Shown here: positions 35,682 through 46,883 of the stretch, piece after piece
How the letters are laid out: the number at the start of each line of letters is the position of its first letter
Position numbering within the stretch: position 1 is the first letter of the stretch
Assembly: GCA_031422675.1 (NCBI GenBank)
Contig: JANPMG010000008.1
Location: forward strand, 33,196-97,195
Length of the DNA: 64,000 bases
Reading direction: 5' to 3'
DNA from: JAENVU01 sp031422675
Lineage (GTDB): Bacteria > Actinomycetota > Acidimicrobiia > IMCC26256 > JAENVU01
Notes under the pieces: generated by a model
What the model saw: only the letters and a program-made list of their open reading frames with translations
The model's database searches: none
Told to the model about the DNA's origin: nothing
Made by a program: the position numbers and the translations under genes

Positions 35682-36029
35682 ATGGACATCCTCGTACGCG
35701 GACGGAACGTTCCCGTCGACCCGGCAATCGAGGCCGAGAGTCAGCGAAAACTGGCGAAGTTGCCGAGGTACGCCGCCGACATCCGCCGCATCGATGTCGA
35801 GTTCTCTGAAATCCGCAATCCGCGGGCGTCCGAGCGGATCCAGTGCGAAGTGATCGTTCATCTGACGCAGAACTTCGTCAAGGCGCACGCGACCGCCGCC
35901 GACGCCCGGACTGCGCTCGATCGGGTCGTCGAAAAGGCCGAGCACCAGATCGGCAAGGTCAAGAGCAAGCGCATCTCGCGTTCACGCCCCCATCACGGCG
36001 ATGTCGTGCAACACCTCAAGACCACCTGA
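35682..36029 (+). CDS. hpf: Ribosome hibernation-promoting factor, short form
   Basis: The 115-residue protein has the S30AE/RaiA fold pattern: MDILVRGRNVPVDPAIEAESQRKL, a basic central strand set ERIQCEVIVHLTQNFVKAHATAADA and the helix ALDRVVEKAEHQIGKVKSKR. It binds the 30S subunit and blocks translation in resting cells. The actinobacterial proteins I know (Rv3241c type) are long forms with a C-terminal dimerisation domain; that domain is missing here. GGAGGTGA overlaps the stop of the preceding gene. It is the gene before secA, as in mycobacteria. Confidence 0.88.
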   Translation: MDILVRGRNVPVDPAIEAESQRKLAKLPRYAADIRRIDVEFSEIRNPRASERIQCEVIVHLTQNFVKAHATAADARTALDRVVEKAEHQIGKVKSKRISRSRPHHGDVVQHLKTT

Positions 36030-36048
36030 CGCCAGGGCGCCCGAGGCC

Positions 36049-36075
36049 GTGGCACCCCGGATCGGAGGGTGCCAC
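36049..36075 (+). promoter_or_regulatory. 9-bp hairpin in the hpf-secA gap
   Basis: GTGGCACCC (36049-36057) pairs with GGGTGCCAC (36067-36075) around a nine-base loop. It ends 17 bases before the secA ATG, and no ribosome site or U-tract follows. It could weakly terminate hpf transcription or control secA translation. Confidence 0.45.
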
Positions 36076-36092
36076 CGGTACACTCGGCCGCG

Positions 36093-38795
<2,703 letters not shown>

Positions 38796-38849
38796 GGTCC
38801 GAGGCGATCGCCTCACCGCCACCGACCAACCGCCCGGCCCGGAGTACCC

Positions 38850-39950
38850 ATGCGCGACTTCACCGATGACCTCAGCGACGTGCGCAAACGCGTCGAGGAA
38901 GCGCGCGTCTACCTCCGGATCAACGAACTCCGCGATCGGCTGACCGAGCTGGAAGTGCAGGCGGGCGCGCCGGACCTCTGGGACGATCCCGACGCGGCCC
39001 GGACGGTGACGACCGAGCTCGCCTCCGTGCGCGACGACATCGAGCTGGTCGACGCGCTGACCGAGCGCGTCGACGATCTCGACACCCTCTTCGAACTCGG
39101 CCGCGAGGAGTCCGACGACACTGTCGCGCCCGAGATCGATGCCGGGCTGAGCGGGCTGCGCGCCGAGCTCGACGGCCTCCAGATGCGGGCACTCTTCACC
39201 GGCGACCACGACGAGCGGGACGCGATCTGCCAGGTGAGTTCCGGTGCGGGCGGCACCGACGCGCAGGACTGGACCCAGATGTTGCTGCGCATGTTCACGC
39301 GGTGGGCCGAACGCGCCGGGTTCACCGTTGAGATCGACGAGATCAACGAAGGCACCGAGGCCGGAATCAGCTCGGCCACCTTCACCGTGAAGGGTCGATA
39401 CGCATACGGGATGCTCACCGGCGAGAAGGGCGTGCATCGTCTGATCCGGATCTCGCCGTTCGACTCCAATGCCCGCCGCCAGACCGCGTTCGCCGCGTTC
39501 GATGCGGTCCCCGCGATCGAAATGGCCGAAGCCCCGGACATCGATCCCACCGAGTTGCGCATCGACACGTTCCGGTCGTCGGGCGCGGGCGGCCAGCACG
39601 TGAACGTCACCGACTCCGCAATCCGAATCACCCACCTCCCGACGGGGATCGTCGTTTCGTGTCAGAACCAGCGCAGCCAACTTCAGAACAAGACGAAGGC
39701 CATGCAGATCCTCGGCGCGCGCTTGGCCGAACGCCAGCGCGAGGAACACCGCGCGCACATGGAACAGCTTTCGGGCGAGAAGCGCGGCATCGACTTCGGC
39801 AGTCAAATTCGGACCTACACGTTGCATCCGTATCAATTGGTGAAGGACGAGCGGACGCGGTACGAGACCGGGAACATTCAGGCGGTGCTCGACGGTGAAC
39901 TCGACGCGCTGATCGAGGCCTACCTCCAATGGCGACGCGCGGGCGGGTAG
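38850..39950 (+). CDS. prfB: Peptide chain release factor 2
   Basis: The 366-residue factor releases peptides at UGA and UAA. It has the GGQ motif at residues 247-249 (SGAGGQHVNVTDSA), the stop-reading SPF tripeptide in RISPFDSNARR and the QNQRSQLQNKTKAM helix. The reading frame is unbroken, so the programmed frameshift found in many bacteria is absent. The gap from secA is 54 bases and includes the palindrome GAGGCGATCGCCTC at 38801-38814. Confidence 0.96.
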   Translation: MRDFTDDLSDVRKRVEEARVYLRINELRDRLTELEVQAGAPDLWDDPDAARTVTTELASVRDDIELVDALTERVDDLDTLFELGREESDDTVAPEIDAGLSGLRAELDGLQMRALFTGDHDERDAICQVSSGAGGTDAQDWTQMLLRMFTRWAERAGFTVEIDEINEGTEAGISSATFTVKGRYAYGMLTGEKGVHRLIRISPFDSNARRQTAFAAFDAVPAIEMAEAPDIDPTELRIDTFRSSGAGGQHVNVTDSAIRITHLPTGIVVSCQNQRSQLQNKTKAMQILGARLAERQREEHRAHMEQLSGEKRGIDFGSQIRTYTLHPYQLVKDERTRYETGNIQAVLDGELDALIEAYLQWRRAGG

Positions 39951-39964
39951 CCTGACGTGCTCTC

Positions 39965-40651
39965 ATGATTCGCTTCGAGAACGTCACCATGACCTACAAG
40001 GGCGACGTCACCGCCCTTCGGGATGTCAACCTCGACGTCGGCAAGGGCGAGTTCGTCTTCCTGGTCGGGCCGTCCGGTTCCGGGAAATCCACGTTCCTGC
40101 GCCTGTTGCTCCGCGATGAAGTCCCCACCGAGGGACGGATCATCGTCGCCGGGCGAGACGTCACCGCGCTCTCGCGTTGGAAGGTGCCCCAGCTGCGGCG
40201 CAACATCGGCTGCATCTTCCAGGACTACAAGTTGCTCCCGGGCAAGACGGTGTACGAGAACGTGGCGTTCGCGTCCGATGTGATCGGCCGTCCCCAGCAC
40301 GTGACCAAGGCGCAGGTGCCCCAGATCCTGGACCTCGTGGGGCTCACCCCGAAACTCGATCGATTTCCCGACGAACTCTCCGGCGGCGAGCAGCAGCGGG
40401 TTTCGATCGCGCGCGCGTTCGTGAACCGGCCGTTGATCCTGCTCGCGGACGAGCCGACCGGAAACCTCGACCCCCAGACCACGGTCGGCATCATGCGGCT
40501 GCTCGATCGGATCAACAAGACCGGCACCACAGTTGTGATGGCCACGCACGACTCGCGCATCGTCGACACGATGCGCCGCCGGGTCCTCGAACTCGACCAC
40601 GGGTCACTGGTCCGAGACCAGGCCCGGGGCATCTACGGCGTCGGAACCTGA
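39965..40651 (+). CDS. ftsE: Cell-division ABC ATPase FtsE
   Basis: The 228-residue protein has Walker A GPSGSGKST (about residues 37-45), the FtsE-typical IFQDYKLLPGKTVYENVAFA Q-loop, ABC signature LSGGEQQR, Walker B LLADEPTGNLD and H-loop ATHDSR. FtsE with FtsX controls septal peptidoglycan hydrolases. ATG 39965 follows the prfB stop by 14 bases. The ftsE stop and ftsX start are nine bases apart, so the two are one transcript. Confidence 0.96.
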   Translation: MIRFENVTMTYKGDVTALRDVNLDVGKGEFVFLVGPSGSGKSTFLRLLLRDEVPTEGRIIVAGRDVTALSRWKVPQLRRNIGCIFQDYKLLPGKTVYENVAFASDVIGRPQHVTKAQVPQILDLVGLTPKLDRFPDELSGGEQQRVSIARAFVNRPLILLADEPTGNLDPQTTVGIMRLLDRINKTGTTVVMATHDSRIVDTMRRRVLELDHGSLVRDQARGIYGVGT

Positions 40652-40660
40652 GGTTCGCTC

Positions 40661-41545
40661 ATGTTGGGAAGATTCAGTTACTTCGCGCGCGAGACATGGG
40701 TGTCGCTGCGCCGTAACGTCTTGATGACGACGGCCGGCGTGATCACCGTCGCGGTGTCGCTCTGCGTCCTCGGCGGCGCGCTCCTGATGACGCGCCTCGT
40801 GGATCACGGCACCGCGAAGTGGGAGAACGGCGTCGAGTTCGAGATCTTCATGAACCCGACGGCGCCGTCGAGTCAAGTGGCGGCGGTCCAGGCCCAGCTG
40901 AAGAGCGACCCGGACGTGAAGTCCTACACGTACCTGTCGCATGACGATGCCTACCGCGAGTTCAAGCGGTTGTTCTCCGGCGAACCCGGGCTGATTGCGA
41001 GCACACGCGCTCAGGACCTGCCCGAATCGTTCCGGGTCGCGCCTCGAACGGCGAAGCTGAGCGTGACCGTCGGTGAGCGCTTCGCCAGCCAGCCCGGTGT
41101 GGACGAGGTGAACACGGCGCCCGAGTCGGTGAAGACGTTGCTTTCGGCCACCCGGATCATCCGGTTGATCTTCCTCGTCATCTTCGGCGCGCTGCTCTTC
41201 GCGTCGCTGTTCCTCATCGTCAACACGATCCGCCTGGCGACCTATGCCCGCCGACGCGAGATCGAGGTCATGAAGCTCGTCGGCGCGTCCAACTGGTTCG
41301 TGCGGATCCCGTTCATCCTCGAGGGCATGGTCCAGGGCGTGATCGGGGCCGTCGCAGCCGTCGGTGCGGTCTGGGCCCTGCAAGCCGTCGTCACCGACGG
41401 CATCTCCCAATCCGACCAGTTCTGGCGCGGGTGGTACGTCGGACCGGCCGATGCGACCGAGATCAGCATCATGGTGCTGATCCTCGGCGTGGGAATCGGC
41501 GCGATCGGTGCCGTGGTCGGTTTGCGGCGGTTCCTCGACGTGTGA
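40661..41545 (+). CDS. ftsX: Cell-division permease-like protein FtsX
   Basis: The 294-residue protein has a cytoplasmic start, four membrane helices (about 23-43, 167-190, 222-245, 266-285) and an external domain between the first two (residues 45-165). The cytoplasmic RREIEVMKLVGASNWFVRIPF segment is the FtsE coupling region. FtsX relays ATP hydrolysis to a periplasmic or wall hydrolase activator. The next gene encodes an M23 peptidase with a coiled coil, the natural partner type. Confidence 0.96.
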   Translation: MLGRFSYFARETWVSLRRNVLMTTAGVITVAVSLCVLGGALLMTRLVDHGTAKWENGVEFEIFMNPTAPSSQVAAVQAQLKSDPDVKSYTYLSHDDAYREFKRLFSGEPGLIASTRAQDLPESFRVAPRTAKLSVTVGERFASQPGVDEVNTAPESVKTLLSATRIIRLIFLVIFGALLFASLFLIVNTIRLATYARRREIEVMKLVGASNWFVRIPFILEGMVQGVIGAVAAVGAVWALQAVVTDGISQSDQFWRGWYVGPADATEISIMVLILGVGIGAIGAVVGLRRFLDV

Positions 41546-41630
41546 GCCGATTGCTTCGGATCTGAGCTCACTGCCCGCGTGGACACTGGTCCACCGTCCG
41601 CGTTGCTGGTGTGGTTAGCGTCTTCGTCTG

Positions 41631-42851
41631 ATGTCACGGATTCGAACGGGCGGTCGCGTCGCGGGCGCGCTCGGGGCGGCCCTGATCGTCGGTACGACGA
41701 TCTCGCCGCTCGCCGGCGCCGTGCGACCGATGAGCCCGGGGCGAGCGGGTGCCGTGACGGCGCGCCGCGCACCGGTGCCAGTTCCGTTCGAGGCCAGCTC
41801 ACAGGCCGAGGCCGACGCGGTGAGCCAGGTCCTCGCGGCCCGCGAGCGCCGGAGCGCGCTCGAGGGTCGGGTGCGTGAGCTTGACGCGACGGCCGCCCGC
41901 CTCGGTGATCGAGCGCGGGCCGCCGCGGCCGACGTCGCGCGCCTCGACGCCGCGCAACTCATCTCGGCGGTCGAGGTTCGTCGCGTGGCGGGAGAGTTTC
42001 GGCGGGCCCAGGCCCGTACCCGCGCGACTGCGGCCGAGGTCTACCGAGAGTCTGGTCGGAGTGCGCCGCCGGTCATCGGATTGCTCGGCGGCTCGGCGTC
42101 GGTTCGGGACGCGGGTCTGGTCGGCCAGTACCTCGAGCGCACCGGCGATCGCGTATCCCGTGACCTCCGCGCGGTTCGTCGCGCGAAGCGAGCGGTCGCG
42201 GCGGCGAACGCGGCGTTGCGCGCCCGCCGGCTCGCGGTCGAGCAGGCTGCGGTCGCGGCCCGGGCCGATGAAGCTGCGGTCCTCGCGCTCCGGGCCGATC
42301 AGGACCGTGCCCTCGCCGCGGCGCGCGCGGAGGAAGCACGTGAGAACGCCCTGCTCGTCTCGGTGCGCGCGCAACGGGCCGCGTTCGAGCGCGCGGCCGC
42401 CCAGGCGCAGGCGGTCTCGGGAACGATCGAAGAAATTCTCCGCGCCCGGCCGAGGACGGGGACCGCGCCTACGAACTTCTTGTTCCCCGCCGACGGCCCG
42501 ATCACGTCCGGGTTCGGGTCGCGCCGGCACCCGATCTTCCAGACGGTACGCATGCACAGCGGCATCGATATCGGCGCGGGGTACGGAGCGAGTGTCCGCG
42601 CCGGCGCCGCGGGAGTGGTCGTAGTGGCCGGCGACGCGTCCGGCTACGGCAACACGGTGGTCATCGATCACGGCGGCGGTGTCGCCACCCTCTACGCCCA
42701 CTTGTCGAAGTTGGGCGTCCGAGTGGGCCAGACCGTGACCGGCGGTCAGACCGTCGGCGCCGTGGGGAGCAGCGGGAACTCGACGGGCCCGCACCTGCAC
42801 TTCGAAGTGCGGGTTCAGGGCGTCCCCGTCGACCCCACGCCGTATCTGTAA
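41631..42851 (+). CDS. Secreted M23 peptidase with coiled coil, EnvC-like
   Basis: The 406-residue protein has a signal peptide (about residues 1-30), a long Ala/Arg/Glu coiled coil (about 50-260) and a C-terminal lysostaphin-type domain. Metal ligands are intact: HSGIDIG (His and Asp) and HLHFEV, with ITSGFGSRRHP at the domain start. This is the architecture of EnvC, the FtsX-regulated activator; because the ligands are retained this copy may cleave peptidoglycan itself. The gap from ftsX is 85 bases. The stop is followed at once by the 79-bp repeats. Confidence 0.88.
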   Translation: MSRIRTGGRVAGALGAALIVGTTISPLAGAVRPMSPGRAGAVTARRAPVPVPFEASSQAEADAVSQVLAARERRSALEGRVRELDATAARLGDRARAAAADVARLDAAQLISAVEVRRVAGEFRRAQARTRATAAEVYRESGRSAPPVIGLLGGSASVRDAGLVGQYLERTGDRVSRDLRAVRRAKRAVAAANAALRARRLAVEQAAVAARADEAAVLALRADQDRALAAARAEEARENALLVSVRAQRAAFERAAAQAQAVSGTIEEILRARPRTGTAPTNFLFPADGPITSGFGSRRHPIFQTVRMHSGIDIGAGYGASVRAGAAGVVVVAGDASGYGNTVVIDHGGGVATLYAHLSKLGVRVGQTVTGGQTVGAVGSSGNSTGPHLHFEVRVQGVPVDPTPYL

Positions 42852-42856
42852 CTAAC

Positions 42857-43145
42857 GGAGCGAGCCGCGAGGGAGGGCGCCGCCGGAGCAAGTCAAGGAT
42901 CTCGCCATGGCGCCCGTACGAGCAGTTTGGTGAGGCCGCCGCAGCTTCTTCCAAACGCGCTCAAGATCTATGCCCCCACCCGAGCGGAGCCTGCGGAGCG
43001 AGCCGCGAGGGAGGGCGCCGCCGCAGCAAGTCAAGGATCTCGCTATGGCGCCCGTACGAGCAGTTTGGTGAGGGAGGGCGCCGCCGCAGCAAGTCGAGAA
43101 TCTCGCTATGGCGCCCGTACGAGCAGTCAGGCCGTACGAGCAATT
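42857..43145 (+). repeat. Cluster of 79-bp intergenic repeats
   Basis: Copy A (42857-42935) and copy B (42995-43073) share 77 of 79 bases. Copy C (43070-43131) overlaps the end of B by four bases and keeps the GAGGGAGGGCGCC...CCGTACGAGC core with a few changes. A last fragment, GCCGTACGAGCAATT, runs into the stop of the peroxiredoxin gene. The 59 bases between A and B are unrelated. There are no terminal inverted repeats, transposase or regular spacers. Short relatives occur at 27198 and 56858. Confidence 0.85.
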
Positions 43146-43776
43146 ATTTAGGTTGAGGGACCCAGCGGAGATAGGGCTTCTCCGTGCGCCAGCCCTCGGG
43201 GAACTTCTCCTTGGCGGCATCGTTCGAGACCGACGCGGCGATGATGACGTCGTCGCCGGACTTCCAGTCCACCGGCGTGGCGACCGAGTTCTTTGCCGTC
43301 AGCTGCATCGAGTCGATGACGCGCAGCAGCTCATCGACGTTGCGGCCCGTGGTCTGGGGGTAGGTCAGGGTGAGCTTGATCTTCTTGTCGGGTCCCACGA
43401 CGAACACCGAGCGGACGGTGACCTTCTCGTTCATCGCCGGGTGGATCATGTCGTAGAGCTCGGCGACCGTGCGGTCCGGGTCGGCGATCAGCGGGTAGTT
43501 GAGCGGGGTGCCCTTGACGTCTGCGATGTCGGGCGCCCAGCCCTGGTGGGACTCGAGGTCGTCCACCGAGAGGCCGATGAGCTTCACGTTGCGAGCATCG
43601 AACTCGCCTTTGCGCTTCGCCAACTCACCGAGCTCGGTGGTGCAGACCGGCGTGTAGTCGGCCGGGTGCGAAAAGAGCAATCCCCAGCTGTCGCCGAGGT
43701 ACTCGTGGAAACTCACCGGTCCGTCGGTGGTGTCCGCGGTGAAGTCGGGGGCTTCGTCACCAAGTCGCAACGTCAT
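43144..43776 (-). CDS. 1-Cys peroxiredoxin (Prx6 type)
   Basis: The 210-residue protein reduces peroxides with one cysteine, C45 in HPADYTPVCTTELG; no second cysteine is present. The long C-terminal extension with NYPLIADPDRTVAELYDMIHP, RSVFVVGPDKKIKL and LRVIDSMQLTA is that of the Prx6 group, which forms dimers. ATG 43776 begins the conserved TLRLGDEAPDF; a much longer open frame upstream is antisense to the DUF3052 gene. Its stop lies in a fragment of the 79-bp repeat. Confidence 0.92.
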   Translation of the reverse strand: MTLRLGDEAPDFTADTTDGPVSFHEYLGDSWGLLFSHPADYTPVCTTELGELAKRKGEFDARNVKLIGLSVDDLESHQGWAPDIADVKGTPLNYPLIADPDRTVAELYDMIHPAMNEKVTVRSVFVVGPDKKIKLTLTYPQTTGRNVDELLRVIDSMQLTAKNSVATPVDWKSGDDVIIAASVSNDAAKEKFPEGWRTEKPYLRWVPQPK

Positions 43777-43972
43777 GTCGCACCTCTCTCGCCAGTCTGA
43801 GTCTCGTATTACGGGGGCCGGAACGTCGGCGACCCTAGCGGGGTCGGTGCGCGAGCTCCACCCCGTGGACCGGCGCGCGGGCCCGCGTACTGGACCTGCG
43901 GGTCGACCGAGGAACTCGGCCGAGAATCTTCGAGTTGACTCGCGCTCGCGAACGCGATCGGATGGTCGGCTG

Positions 43973-44389
43973 ATGGCGGGGTACTCGGGAACACCATTGC
44001 CCAAGAAGTTGGGGATCAGGGACGGCGCAACCATTGCGTTGCTCGCGGCACCCCCGAACTTCGCGCGTGGCCTCGCGCCGTTACCGGACGGCGTCGAGGT
44101 CCGAGAGCAGGCGCGCGGCAAGCTCGACGTCATCGTTTTCTTCGCGACGCGCGAACGCGAACTCGCTCGCCGATTCCCGGTGATGGCGCGCGCCCTCGCA
44201 CCCCACGGGGGTCTGTGGGTGGCGTGGCCGAAGAAGGCGAGTTGCGTGGCGACCGATCTCACCTTCGACCCGGTTCAACAGACCGGGCTCGGGTGCGGCC
44301 TGGTGGACAACAAGGTGTGCGCGATCGACGAGACGTGGTCGGCGCTGCGATTCGTCCACCGAGTCGCCGACCGACCGGTTCGCCGCTGA
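43973..44389 (+). CDS. DUF3052 family protein
   Basis: The 138-residue protein starts AGYSGTPLPKKLGIRDGATIALL and has LDVIVFFATRERELARRF and GGLWVAWPKKASCVATDLT, matching DUF3052, a common actinobacterial protein of unknown function with a Rossmann-like strand pattern. In several actinobacteria it lies next to peroxiredoxin genes, as here (divergent, 196 bases apart). Start ATG 43973 was chosen at the conserved residues. The following gene starts four bases later. Confidence 0.88.
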   Translation: MAGYSGTPLPKKLGIRDGATIALLAAPPNFARGLAPLPDGVEVREQARGKLDVIVFFATRERELARRFPVMARALAPHGGLWVAWPKKASCVATDLTFDPVQQTGLGCGLVDNKVCAIDETWSALRFVHRVADRPVRR

Positions 44390-44392
44390 ACC

Positions 44393-45094
44393 GTGTGCGG
44401 TCGTTTCGTCCAGGCGAGCGCACCAGCGGTGCTCGCGGCGCGGTTCGACATCCCTGAGATCGCGCCCGAGGCGGCGTTCGAGCCGCACTACAACGTGGCC
44501 CCCCGTATGGAGGTCCAGGTCGTGAGCGAGCGTGACGGTGCCCGCACCTTGGCGCCGCGGCGATGGGGATTGGTGCCGTCGTGGGCGGAGAGCCCGGCGA
44601 TCGGTGACCGCATGATCAACGCCCGGGCCGAGTCGATCCACGAGAAGGCCGCGTTCCAGCGGGCGTTCGGCCGGCGGCGCTGTCTCATCCCCGCCGACGG
44701 GTTCTACGAATGGCAGGCGGGATCGGGCGCACACAAGGTGCCGATGTACATCTACGCGGCCGACGGCGCGCCGCTTGCCTTCGCCGGACTTTGGGAGTCG
44801 TGGCGCGATCAGGAGGATCCGCACGCCGCGTGGATGCGGACCTGCACCGTCATCACGACGACGGCGAACGCGACGATGCGGCCCATCCACGATCGGATGC
44901 CGGTGCTGCTCGACCCCCGTGATTGGGACGAGTGGCTCGGTGACGATGCGAGTGAAACTGACCTTGCAGAACTGCTCCGCCCCGCGCCCGACAACGTCCT
45001 CGCGTTCCATCCGGTGAGTACGCGCGTGAACTCGGCCCGCAACGATGATCCGGCGTTGATCGTTCGTGAGGACCCCCTCACCCTGTTCCCATAA
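44393..45094 (+). CDS. SRAP domain protein (YedK/HMCES family)
   Basis: The 233-residue protein begins Met-Cys-Gly-Arg-Phe; after Met removal C2 would form the thiazolidine crosslink with abasic sites in single-stranded DNA. Other active-site parts are visible: INARAES, PADGFYEW and PIHDRMPVLL. It protects abasic DNA during replication. Start is GTG 44393, four bases after DUF3052. Length is normal for the family. Confidence 0.95.
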   Translation: MCGRFVQASAPAVLAARFDIPEIAPEAAFEPHYNVAPRMEVQVVSERDGARTLAPRRWGLVPSWAESPAIGDRMINARAESIHEKAAFQRAFGRRRCLIPADGFYEWQAGSGAHKVPMYIYAADGAPLAFAGLWESWRDQEDPHAAWMRTCTVITTTANATMRPIHDRMPVLLDPRDWDEWLGDDASETDLAELLRPAPDNVLAFHPVSTRVNSARNDDPALIVREDPLTLFP

Positions 45095-45103
45095 CCTCCG
45101 GTC

Positions 45104-45847
45104 GTGGAGCAGATCGAGACCCTCGCCGTGATCACCGAACAGACCGCGGTGCTCGCCGCGGTGGCGCGTGCAGTCGGCCCGGACGCGCCGACGCCCGCGA
45201 CGCCCGCATGGACGATGGCGAAGCTGCTGAAGCACACCGGCACCACTCATCGGTGGGCGCTCGCGATCGCGACGACCCGCGAGTTCGCCAATCCGGGCGA
45301 CCTCGATCTCGGGCTTCCGTCCGAACCGGGGGCCTACCCCGATTGGTTGGAGCAGGGCGCCGCCACGTTGACCGAAACGCTGGGTGCCCTCGACCCGATG
45401 ACCGACATGTGGTCGTGGGGTGTGGATCAGCGCGCGCGCTTCTGGGCGCGACGGATGGCGCACGAGACCACGATCCACCGCTGGGACGCGCAGAGTGCAA
45501 CCGGCGAACAGGACCCGATCCCCGCCGAACTCGCGGTCGACGGGATCGACGAGCGACTCGAGAATCTCACGCCGTCGATGAACTTCAATCCCGCCGGCGC
45601 CGACGCGCTGTGCGGACACGGCGAGACGGTGCATTTCCACACCACCGATGCCGAGGGCGAATGGTTTCTCCGGTTCGAGCCCGAGGGTCTGAGCGTTTCA
45701 CGTGAGCACGCGAAGGGCGATGTCGCGGTCCGCGGCCTCGCCACCGATCTGCTGCTCTACCTCCTCGGTCGTCGGGCGCTGACCGGCCTCGACGTGTTTG
45801 GCGATGCGTCGATCCTCACCGCCCACGAGGCCATCCGAGCGTTCTGA
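45104..45847 (+). CDS. Maleylpyruvate isomerase-type (MDMPI/DinB-like) protein
   Basis: The 247-residue protein has an N-terminal four-helix DinB-like domain with likely metal histidines (LLKHTGTTHRWA and MAHETTIHRWDA) and a C-terminal domain like that of mycothiol-dependent maleylpyruvate isomerases. Most actinobacterial members have no known substrate. GTG 45104 follows the SRAP gene by nine bases. No mycothiol biosynthesis gene is in the window. Confidence 0.85.
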   Translation: MEQIETLAVITEQTAVLAAVARAVGPDAPTPATPAWTMAKLLKHTGTTHRWALAIATTREFANPGDLDLGLPSEPGAYPDWLEQGAATLTETLGALDPMTDMWSWGVDQRARFWARRMAHETTIHRWDAQSATGEQDPIPAELAVDGIDERLENLTPSMNFNPAGADALCGHGETVHFHTTDAEGEWFLRFEPEGLSVSREHAKGDVAVRGLATDLLLYLLGRRALTGLDVFGDASILTAHEAIRAF

Positions 45848-45917
45848 GTCGGCTCGCTCCGCCGCGGGGCGTTCGCTCAGGGCGGCCGCGCGGGGTCGGG
45901 CGCTCAACCTCGGGCGC

Positions 45918-46796
45918 TCAACCTCGGGCGCCGCGCCCGGTGATGCTGACCGCACCGCCGGAGCCGGCAGAAGTCGACCGCAGATCCGCACCGGCGGTGG
46001 TCGGGGTCGAGGGCGGCGACGTGAGCACGTACTTCCAGGTGGCGAGGTTGGTGAAGTCGGTTCGTTCGCCGGCGGTCAGGTGCCCGATGTACCAGCCGGT
46101 CGCGCCCGGATAGACCCAGCGCTGCGCCAGGGTGACCGATCCGCCGTGGGTGGTGTCACCCCATCCGGGTTCGGTTTCGTCGCCGCGCCACACCTTGAGG
46201 TCCAGCGTGGCGCCGATCACCCGGACGCACACATTCCACGGCAGCGGTGCCTCTTCGTCGTCGGGCCACAGCTCGGGTTTGAGGCTGATCGAACCCGCCG
46301 GCTGGAGTGCGGGTGTGGCCGCGGTGTCCCACGTGTGGACGTTGAAGATCCACGTTGCGCCGAACAGGATGTTCTTGGTCACGGTGACGGCCCGAGTGGA
46401 TCCGTTGTCGGTGGCGATGCGCAGCGCTGCGCCCTGCTGCACCGACGGCGCGGATTGGTTGGCCCACGTCGCGCAGGTCTGCCCGTCCACCACGGGCGGA
46501 CTGTCGGCCGGCCAGAACGCGCTGCGCAGACTGCCGGCGGTGTTCGTGTCCAGCGCGACGACTTCCATGGCGCCGGCCGACGACGTATAGGCGTACTCGT
46601 CGGTGCCGTCGGGCGTGAGCAGCGTCGTTTCCGCCGGGCGGGGGTCGCTCGACGGGTAGGTGGGGACCGCAGTCCGACACGCAGCGAGCGCGAAGACCGC
46701 CAGCGCACCCGCCAGGGGACCAGCGATCGTACGGATCGTCCCTCGACGTATCGCCGGTGCACTCGCGGTCGGTTGGGCGACAGGCGGTCGACTCAC
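45918..46796 (-). CDS. Uncharacterised lipoprotein
   Basis: The 292-residue protein has a type II signal with the lipobox LAAC near residue 40, after an unusually long Arg/Pro-rich n-region. The exported part is beta-rich with several tryptophans (FGATWIFNVHTWD, WYIGHL, WKYVLTSP) and a Ser/Thr/Pro tail. I do not recognise the family. GTG 46796 was taken as start; a TTG sits one codon upstream. Two 14-base copies of GGGCGCTCAACCTC lie around its stop (45898-45925). Confidence 0.65.
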   Translation of the reverse strand: MSRPPVAQPTASAPAIRRGTIRTIAGPLAGALAVFALAACRTAVPTYPSSDPRPAETTLLTPDGTDEYAYTSSAGAMEVVALDTNTAGSLRSAFWPADSPPVVDGQTCATWANQSAPSVQQGAALRIATDNGSTRAVTVTKNILFGATWIFNVHTWDTAATPALQPAGSISLKPELWPDDEEAPLPWNVCVRVIGATLDLKVWRGDETEPGWGDTTHGGSVTLAQRWVYPGATGWYIGHLTAGERTDFTNLATWKYVLTSPPSTPTTAGADLRSTSAGSGGAVSITGRGARG

Positions 46797-46883
46797 CAAC
46801 CGGATCCTCTCAACGCAGCTGCGGGTACGAACCTCGCGATTCTCGCCGCAATCGGTTGAAAGTAAACCCGATCGGAGGAGGAG

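Noticed and set aside
38801..38814. GAGGCGATCGCCTC palindrome between secA and prfB as an operator
   Set aside because: It is perfect but single, no promoter is seen and GC-rich palindromes of this size arise by chance; kept only as a note.
38850..38930. Programmed frameshift in prfB
   Set aside because: The frame is continuous from the ATG and no in-frame UGA with an upstream slippery site is present.
42857..43145. CRISPR array
   Set aside because: The repeats are 62-79 bases, one pair overlaps directly, the only spacer is 59 bases and no cas gene is nearby.
42852..43220. Minus-strand frame giving a peptide with three repeated segments
   Set aside because: It is only the translation of the 79-bp intergenic repeats and runs into the peroxiredoxin gene.
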